Source: Prevotella sp. UBA1705 (lineage in GTDB: Bacteria > Bacteroidota > Bacteroidia > Bacteroidales > Bacteroidaceae). Taken from it: 18,797 nt of DNA. Under the pieces are notes generated by a model that had not been told where the DNA came from, did not search any database, and saw nothing but the letters and a program-made list of their open reading frames with translations. The position numbers and the translations under genes are program-made. Below, in pieces: positions 13,943-18,797 of the stretch. The DNA is taken from NCBI GenBank assembly GCA_002317385.1, contig DCJH01000035.1, forward strand, positions 30,818 to 49,614, given 5' to 3'. The stretch's first letter is position 1; every line of letters starts with the position of its first letter.

Positions 13943-14968
13943 ATGAAACAACCCTACAAGACAGATATTGCGGTGTTGATGCTGTTCTTCAACCGCCCGG
14001 ACCACTTCGAACAGGTGTTCAACGAGGTGAAGAAAGCGCGCCCGTCGCGACTGTTTCTCTATCAGGACGGACCGCGAGGAGAGCGCGACATGCCCGGCAT
14101 AGAGGCCTGCCGACAGATCGTGTCGGACGAAAACATCGACTGGGAATGTGAGGTTCATCGCCACTATTGTGAGCAAAACCAGGGCTGCGACCCCTCGGAA
14201 TATCTCTCGCAGAAGTGGGCTTTCTCGATGGTCGATAAGTGCATGGTTCTCGAAGACGACGATGTGCCCGCGCAATCGTTCTTTCCTTTCTGCAAGGAGA
14301 TGCTCGACCGGTATGAGCACGACGAACGTGTGGCGATGGTCTGCGGATTCAACGAGGATGAGACCTCGCCCGACTGCGACGACAGCTACTTCTTCACCTC
14401 GACATTTGCCATATGGGGCTGGGCCTCGTGGCGGCGTGTGGTGGACCTTTGGGAGGGCGACTACGCCTTCCTCGACGACCCTCAGGCCATGCAGCGCTTG
14501 GCTTCGTTGGTGCGCCAGCGCAGTCTGCGCAAGGATTTTATCCGTATGTGTCGGGAGCATCGCGAGACTGGAAAGGAGTATTACGAGAGCATTTTCTGGG
14601 CCTCGATGATGCTCAATTCGGGCCTCGCCATCATGCCCCGGCAGAATCAAATCAACAATCTCGGGCTATCGGAAGACTCCACTCACTTCTCCGGTAGCAT
14701 GAAAACCACGCCCCGTGCCTACCGCCGCATCTTCCAGATGAAACGCTTCGAGATGGAGTTTCCGCTGAAACACCCGAAATATGTGGTCGAGAACGTGGAC
14801 TATAAAGAGCGCCTTTATAAGACGAATGCTTGGGGACACCCGGGCATCAAGGTCGCACGCTCGATGGAAGAGCTGGCGCTGAACCTGCGATATGGAAACT
14901 TCGGCGCCATCACCAAGGCGCTTCGCCGCCGCGTGAACAAGTGGTTGGGGCGAGATAGACATGTGTAA
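13943..14968 (+). CDS. GT-A-type glycosyltransferase (often labelled hemolysin-activation-like)
   Basis: The protein is 341 residues. The N-terminus (IAVLMLFFNRPDHFEQVF) starts a nucleotide-sugar-binding fold, LFLYQDGPRG (37-46) follows the second strand, and VLEDDDVP (102-109) provides the DXD-like metal site. IWGWASWRR (157-165) resembles a conserved segment in Bacteroidota proteins sometimes annotated as hemolysin activation proteins but built as glycosyltransferases. It should act in the cytoplasm on a surface-glycan precursor; donor and acceptor are unknown. Its ATG is 3 nt after the Bro-N stop codon. The C-terminus is basic (RRRVNKWLGR), possibly for membrane association. Confidence 0.82.
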   Translation: MKQPYKTDIAVLMLFFNRPDHFEQVFNEVKKARPSRLFLYQDGPRGERDMPGIEACRQIVSDENIDWECEVHRHYCEQNQGCDPSEYLSQKWAFSMVDKCMVLEDDDVPAQSFFPFCKEMLDRYEHDERVAMVCGFNEDETSPDCDDSYFFTSTFAIWGWASWRRVVDLWEGDYAFLDDPQAMQRLASLVRQRSLRKDFIRMCREHRETGKEYYESIFWASMMLNSGLAIMPRQNQINNLGLSEDSTHFSGSMKTTPRAYRRIFQMKRFEMEFPLKHPKYVVENVDYKERLYKTNAWGHPGIKVARSMEELALNLRYGNFGAITKALRRRVNKWLGRDRHV

Positions 14969-15140
14969 CAGAGCGTGAGGAGAAAGACATAGTAACAGAA
15001 TAACTATGGCTGCGCGGTGAGAGGCGTAGACAGAACTACATAAAGGACAGATTATTTTTTGAGACAGAAAGACAAAAAGACAAATCGTTTAGAAGGAAAT
15101 TATAGATTCATAGGGTTGTTGATGCGCTGAAAAAACTATC

Positions 15141-15187
15141 GCTCAGTAGGGACATGCCCCGTGCATGTCCGCACTGCCGGAGGGCAA
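15141..15187 (+). repeat. REP-like palindromic repeat, copy 3
   Basis: This segment matches copy 1 (1816-1862) at 44 of 47 positions, and positions 15145-15173 are identical to inverted copy 2. The core is a perfect 8-bp stem GGACATGC / GCATGTCC around CCCGT. Like the other copies it lies between convergent genes, here the glycosyltransferase (+) and membrane protein B (-). Confidence 0.6.
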
Positions 15188-15213
15188 TCCTCGCAAAATA
15201 ATAATTCCGTAAT

Positions 15214-15252
15214 AACGCAGGAACGGGACGACTATCGTCCCGTTCCTGCGTT
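15214..15252 (-). terminator. Strong terminator after membrane protein B
   Basis: A perfect 18-bp stem (arms 15214-15231 and 15235-15252) with a 3-nt loop begins 7 nt after the stop codon of B. On the minus strand it is preceded by AAAA-rich sequence and followed by TT and an AT-rich run, fitting an intrinsic terminator. It may also work on + transcripts from the glycosyltransferase gene. Confidence 0.75.
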
Positions 15253-15259
15253 TTATGTT

Positions 15260-16513
15260 TTACATCTTCACCGGCCAGGTGAGGTATCGGTAGAGCAACA
15301 CGCTGTGGTAGCTCCAGAGATAGCCCACGATGCCAAGGAGAATCAAGGCTACAGAGAGGCGAACCGGTCGCCGACGGCTGCGCAACACGTAGGCCATGAC
15401 GATGGGGAGGCAGAACGCCCAATGCGCTGCCATGATGTAAACCTCGTCTAAGGCGAAGCCCAATACGAGGTGCAACCCCATGTTGAAAGCTACGATGCCC
15501 ATCGCCATCCACACCAACCGCTCGCGGCGGCCCATCCAGAAGCCCAACAGCAGCAGCCCCATGAGCAGGCCCTCGACCACATATTGTCCCGTACACGAGT
15601 AGCGCACGATGACGGGGCGCTTGGTGAGCACGTCGCCCAATACGTGCTGCCGGTGCAACTGCAGCGACTCGCCGAAGAAGTTTTCCATGGCCACGTCGGC
15701 GCGCGACACATTGTTTCGCACCCATGCCATCTGCTGTTCGATGGGCTCTGCCACGCTCACCTGCGACATATCTCCGGCCCGACTGATGCCCACGGCGAGG
15801 CCAAGCAGCAGCGCCGACGGCACGACAAACGACAAAACGAGGAATTTCCAGCGCACCACTTCGCGCCCATTGACCACCGCCACCATGATAACCGCTGCCA
15901 CACCATTGCTCAGCGTCACCCCCGCCGTGAGCAGAAACCACAGCGCAGCCGCGCGTAGGGTGAATCGTTCGCCACGTTGCAGTTTGTCGCCGGCTATATA
16001 GAATAAGGTGAGCAGGAGCGCGAGCGAGAGACAGAAGTGGTCGGGCACGATGGTGGAGATGAGCACGTAGGCGAAGCCGAACCCCAGCGCCGACAGTAGC
16101 AGGGCATAGGCGCGACTGAGGCCCACCAGCTCATGGATGATGCGAAAGAGCATGAGCCACGCATAGCTGCCTGCGGCGAGGAGCAGTGCGCCCATGATGA
16201 TCTGGCAGCAGTTGCAGCCCGTGAGGGCCCACAGCGCCTGGTTGAGCAGGTAAGGCGGGTACATGAGCAGCGCGAGAAGCGGGTGGCGCAGGATGTCGTA
16301 GCCTTGGTGCCAGTCGGTGAGCACGGCATAGGAGATGGGGTCGAACCCCGACATATGGAAGTTGCGCATGAACACATCCCAGTGCTGTTCGCTATAATCG
16401 GCAAACAGAGTGAAGAACTTTGAGATGATGAGCACCTGGAAAACGCCCAGCACCAGCACGATGGCGAGCATAAGCCAGCGCTCTTCTTTGCGGATTGTAA
16501 ATATTTTTTTCAT
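15260..16513 (-). CDS. Polytopic membrane protein B (paralogue family, GT-C-like candidate)
   Basis: The protein is 417 residues from ATG at 16511-16513; an in-frame TTG lies one codon upstream. It shares with A and C the motifs IRKEERW (7-13), MSGFDP (54-59), RHPLLA (76-81), VPDHF (156-160), LSNG (201-204), FFGES with LHRQH (279-290), RP (299-300) and DEVYIM (356-361). About 10-11 hydrophobic segments are predicted. It is the shortest copy: the region before FFGES (about 243-278) lacks the long charged insert of A and C. Function is unknown; a membrane glycosyltransferase is the working inference. It lies 255 bp downstream of C on the same strand and ends at a strong terminator. Confidence 0.8.
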   Translation of the reverse strand: MKKIFTIRKEERWLMLAIVLVLGVFQVLIISKFFTLFADYSEQHWDVFMRNFHMSGFDPISYAVLTDWHQGYDILRHPLLALLMYPPYLLNQALWALTGCNCCQIIMGALLLAAGSYAWLMLFRIIHELVGLSRAYALLLSALGFGFAYVLISTIVPDHFCLSLALLLTLFYIAGDKLQRGERFTLRAAALWFLLTAGVTLSNGVAAVIMVAVVNGREVVRWKFLVLSFVVPSALLLGLAVGISRAGDMSQVSVAEPIEQQMAWVRNNVSRADVAMENFFGESLQLHRQHVLGDVLTKRPVIVRYSCTGQYVVEGLLMGLLLLGFWMGRRERLVWMAMGIVAFNMGLHLVLGFALDEVYIMAAHWAFCLPIVMAYVLRSRRRPVRLSVALILLGIVGYLWSYHSVLLYRYLTWPVKM

Positions 16514-16593
16514 CAATTGTTCGTCGGTTTTGAGGGTGTGGACAAGTCTTGCCGGGGCACCGTTGATAGGCCTTCTTCCCCAATATCCATTGG

Positions 16594-16725
16594 CATTCCA
16601 GTGGTGTTTGAACCTGATGCTAAAACGACATCTATCTTATCGCGTGACGATGGGGCCCCAATCGTCGGGCGATAACTACCTATTCGCATCGCCGTTAGTA
16701 CCTTATCGCTGTGCCGTTACTACCT
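16594..16725 (-). repeat. Degenerate 22-bp periodic array, about six units, between paralogues C and B
   Basis: Read on the minus strand from 16725, units of exactly 22 bp begin at 16725, 16703, 16681, 16659, 16637 and 16615. The first three start AGGTAGT, AGGTACT and AGGTAGT; the rest start GGGG, AGATAG and AGGTTC. Most have CG at unit positions 11-12 and the first four have CGA at 18-20. The consensus AGGTASTWAYCG, five variable bases, CGATT is shared with the array at 1645-1754. Nothing else was recognised in this 255-bp gap. Confidence 0.55.
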
Positions 16726-16768
16726 TGTTTCAAACCCGCTCGGGCGTGTTCATATTTTTCAAGGCACT

Positions 16769-18208
16769 TTATCGGTTCAGGTAATCCACCAGCAGCGTCC
16801 AGTTCCAGGCCATGAGGAAGAGCGCCATCGTGAGCACCGTGAGGCGCAGGGGGATGCGGAGACGCGTGGGCTCGGTGCGTTTCAGCAGATAGGCGAGGGC
16901 GATGGTAAGGGTGAAAAGCCAGTGGGCCGACATGATGTAGACCTCGTTGAGGCCGAAGCCGAGCACCACATGGATCACGAGGTCGAAGCCGAGGAAGCTC
17001 ATGGCCAGCCAGAGGAATCGGCTGCGGCGCCCGCACCACACTCCGGCGAGGATGAGCAGCGTGAGCAATGCCTCCACCATGTAGTTCAGACCATAGCGAT
17101 AGGGCACGATGACGGGGCGCGTGGTGAGGTCGTCTTCAAGTAGGTGGTCTTGGTGAAGCTGTATCGATTCGCCCATGAAATTCTCCACCATCGAGGCCCA
17201 TCGCGGCGTAGAGATGTCGGTCCACTGTGAGAATTCGCCGTGAGCCATGGGCTTGCCGATGTGCGCCTTCCATGCCTTCTTGCTGTCGCGCGCCTGCTTC
17301 TCGGCGGCCTTCTGGGCGATGGCGCGGTCTATTCCGGCTCGGATGGCGGCAGTGTCGCGCAGGTGGGTGGTGTCGCGGAAGGCCTTGGCTATGTTCTCCC
17401 GCCGCGTCTGCTCCGCCTTGGCACGCTTCTGCTGTCGCGCCATGTAGTTGGGTCGCTCATAGTAGTGCCACTCCGCGCGCGCCACACCCCATATCAGGGC
17501 ACAGGGCACCACCACGGCGAGCAGCAGGTTGCGCACGCTCCAAAAGCGGCGATGGTTGACAAATAGATTGGCGATGAGCACCTTGATGCCGTTGTTGAGC
17601 GATATGCCGGCGGTGAGAAAGAAGAGAATCGCCGATTGCCCGAGCGTGAGTCGTCGGCCCGACTGTATCTTCAGACCGGCGATGTAGAGCGTCAGCACGA
17701 GCATGAACATGGAGAGAATGAAGTGGTCGGGCACGCAGGCGGAGACCATCACAAAGGCGAAACTGTAGGTCAGCGCGCCGAGGAGCCAGGCGTCTAAGGG
17801 CTTCACGCCTACGATTTCCCTGAATATTCGGCAGAGGAACACGAAGGCGTAGAAGGCACAGAACACCAGCAGCGCAGCCACGACAAACTGTACTCCGTTG
17901 TGTCCTGTGGCTATCATGATGCCCTGGTTGACCTGATTGAGAGGCCACATCATAAAGGCTAACAGCGGGTGGCGGTAGATATTATACTCCGTGCCCCATG
18001 CCGACACCACCGAATAGGTGAGTGGGTCGAAGCCCGATACGTGGAATGTGCGCACGAACAAGCGATGGAAATTGTCGGAAATCGCGGTGAACTGCAGGAT
18101 ATATCGGTTGATGACGAGGGTGTTCAGCGCCACGATGTAGAGCAGTGCAGCCGCTGCCGGCCACCGCTCCTCGCGCCTGATGGTGAAGATTCCGAGTATT
18201 TTTTTCAT
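16769..18208 (-). CDS. Polytopic membrane protein C (paralogue family, GT-C-like candidate)
   Basis: The 479-residue protein starts at ATG 18206-18208. The shared motifs are IRREERW (10-16), VSGFDP (57-62), RHPLLAFMM (79-87), VPDHF (159-163), LNNG (204-207), FMGES with LHQDH (344-355), RP (364-365) and NEVYIM (421-426). A strongly charged Arg/Lys/Ala-rich, probably helical insert at about 255-315 is the longest of the three paralogues. About 10-11 membrane segments are predicted. It lies downstream of GtrA and upstream of B, all on one strand. A lipid-linked-sugar-dependent glycosyltransferase is a reasonable inference; a polymerase or other transporter cannot be excluded. Confidence 0.8.
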   Translation of the reverse strand: MKKILGIFTIRREERWPAAAALLYIVALNTLVINRYILQFTAISDNFHRLFVRTFHVSGFDPLTYSVVSAWGTEYNIYRHPLLAFMMWPLNQVNQGIMIATGHNGVQFVVAALLVFCAFYAFVFLCRIFREIVGVKPLDAWLLGALTYSFAFVMVSACVPDHFILSMFMLVLTLYIAGLKIQSGRRLTLGQSAILFFLTAGISLNNGIKVLIANLFVNHRRFWSVRNLLLAVVVPCALIWGVARAEWHYYERPNYMARQQKRAKAEQTRRENIAKAFRDTTHLRDTAAIRAGIDRAIAQKAAEKQARDSKKAWKAHIGKPMAHGEFSQWTDISTPRWASMVENFMGESIQLHQDHLLEDDLTTRPVIVPYRYGLNYMVEALLTLLILAGVWCGRRSRFLWLAMSFLGFDLVIHVVLGFGLNEVYIMSAHWLFTLTIALAYLLKRTEPTRLRIPLRLTVLTMALFLMAWNWTLLVDYLNR

Positions 18209-18235
18209 TTCTTGTGGGTTCGATTTGGCTTAAAT

Positions 18236-18290
18236 TGTATCTTTGCAGATACAGTTTTGGGGCGAAAGTGTATGTTCAAAGATACACTTT
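18236..18290. promoter_or_regulatory. Pair of related palindromes upstream of membrane protein C
   Basis: The first palindrome has arms TGTATCT (18236-18242) and AGATACA (18247-18253). The second has 9-bp arms AAAGTGTAT (18265-18273) and ATACACTTT (18282-18290). They share TGTATCTTTG in opposite orientations; the minus-strand copy contains TATCTTTG (18277-18284), a possible -7 box for C with a leader of about 60 nt. Candidate operator or promoter; no -33 box is evident. Confidence 0.4.
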
Positions 18291-18339
18291 GACGTTTTGT
18301 TTAGGGTTTCGTCGACGGGCCAAGTCATGCTAATGATGC

Positions 18340-18747
18340 TTATTTCCGCTTCATAAAGTACCTCACCAAGAGGAAGTTGATGGGAACACAGATGGCAAAC
18401 ATCGGGATGGGAGCCCATGTTTTGGGCATGCCTGCCCATATGAAGAAGGCGAGGGTCGACATTTGTAGCAGGTAGTTCACCACGTGGCTCAGCACGAATC
18501 CGGCACCGCGGCGGGCACTTGCCTTAACCCGAAAGGTGAAGAATGTGCTGGCAAAGAAGTTGAACACGAAGCTGATGGCATAGCCGATGGTATTGGCTAC
18601 GCCGGCATTGGTCCAGCGGAGGCAGAGCAGATAGATGCCATACTGGATGGCGGTGGCCAGTGCGCCCACGATGCCGAAGCGCACCACCTCGCCGAGTTTC
18701 TGCCACTTGTCAGTGTCTGAAGGGTTTGTAATGGGCTTCATTGGCAT
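18340..18747 (-). CDS. GtrA-family membrane protein
   Basis: The protein is 135 residues with four predicted membrane helices (about 23-45, 50-72, 84-104 and 110-128), the size and layout of GtrA proteins. The segment VRFGIVGALATAIQYGIY is family-typical. GtrA-like proteins are linked to translocation or presentation of polyprenyl-phosphate-linked sugars for glycan modification. ATG at 18741 would be a slightly shorter start. Its 5' end overlaps the end of an upstream HAD phosphatase gene by 38 bp, which implies coupled expression. Membrane proteins C and B follow on the same strand, separated by a 131-bp gap with palindromes. Confidence 0.9.
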   Translation of the reverse strand: MPMKPITNPSDTDKWQKLGEVVRFGIVGALATAIQYGIYLLCLRWTNAGVANTIGYAISFVFNFFASTFFTFRVKASARRGAGFVLSHVVNYLLQMSTLAFFIWAGMPKTWAPIPMFAICVPINFLLVRYFMKRK

Positions 18748-18797
18748 AGTCTAAGAGCTGTTTGTCGCCCCGGCTGTCGCCGAAAGCGATGATATGA
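18710..18797 (-). CDS. HAD-family (HAD-IB-like) phosphatase, C-terminal fragment
   Basis: A minus-strand frame enters from the right edge and ends at TGA (18710-18712). Its 28 visible codons include AFGDSRGDKQLL followed by ANEAHYKPF, the motif IV Asp pair and C-terminal end typical of HAD-IB phosphatases of the SerB-like group. The rest of the gene is outside the window. It overlaps GtrA by 38 bp in another frame. Its substrate is unknown; HAD phosphatases next to GtrA genes would suit removal of a phosphate during lipid-linked sugar synthesis. Confidence 0.75.
   Translation of the reverse strand, partial: HIIAFGDSRGDKQLLDYANEAHYKPFRH

Noticed and set aside
14987..15008. CATAGT / ACTATG hairpin after the second glycosyltransferase
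   Set aside because: Only a 6-bp AT-rich stem with no T tract; too weak to call.
18236..18290. An invertible phase-variable promoter of the Bacteroides capsule type
   Set aside because: The inverted repeats are only 10 bp and enclose about 31 bp, and the -7 box lies within the repeat itself; no invertase gene is seen.

Overview
The window looks like a chromosome segment from a Bacteroidales bacterium, most likely a GC-rich member of the Prevotellaceae. Three things point there. Promoter -7 boxes have the Bacteroidota form TAnnTTTG, with TTTGC just before several start codons. The M56 protease carries a carboxypeptidase-regulatory-like domain and a TonB-plug-like tail. The membrane-protein family found here in three copies resembles uncharacterised Bacteroidales proteins. 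The genus is inference; no rRNA or other marker is present.

Layout. (1) 1-1483, +: 3' part of a BlaR1/MecR1-type M56 sensor protease. (2) 1484-1961: a gene-free convergent gap holding hairpins, a degenerate 22-bp periodic array, and two inverted copies of a REP-like palindrome. (3) 1962-3852, -: YitT-type membrane protein overlapping a membrane-anchored alpha/beta hydrolase. (4) 4000-6307, +: argS and an RNase H-family protein. (5) 6453-10656, +: a tight glycan operon of Wzx-type flippase, GT2 glycosyltransferase, IspD/TarI-type cytidylyltransferase and extended-SDR epimerase/dehydratase. (6) 10671-12854, -: polytopic membrane protein A followed 6 nt later by a LicD-family transferase. (7) 13088-14968, +: Bro-N (antirepressor-like) protein and a GT-A-type glycosyltransferase. 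(8) 15260-18797, -: end of a HAD phosphatase, GtrA, then two more paralogues (C and B) of membrane protein A.

How the genes could work together (inference). From 6.4 kb to the end, most genes belong to a surface-polysaccharide locus. The cytidylyltransferase would make a CDP-linked polyol or sugar, the SDR could make or modify that moiety, and LicD could transfer the phospho-polyol to a glycan. The GTs build the repeat and the flippase exports the lipid-linked product. GtrA and the HAD phosphatase suggest polyprenyl-phosphate-linked sugar donors, which GT-C-type membrane enzymes use; A, B and C are candidates for such enzymes. No initiating transferase, Wzy polymerase or Wza/Wzc export gene is visible, so the locus is incomplete here or split elsewhere.

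The most notable observations are the threefold membrane-protein family with shared motifs and a variable charged insert, its pairing with LicD and GtrA/HAD, the CDP-polyol/LicD module, the 22-bp periodic arrays at two loci 15 kb apart, and three copies of a REP-like palindrome confined to convergent gaps.
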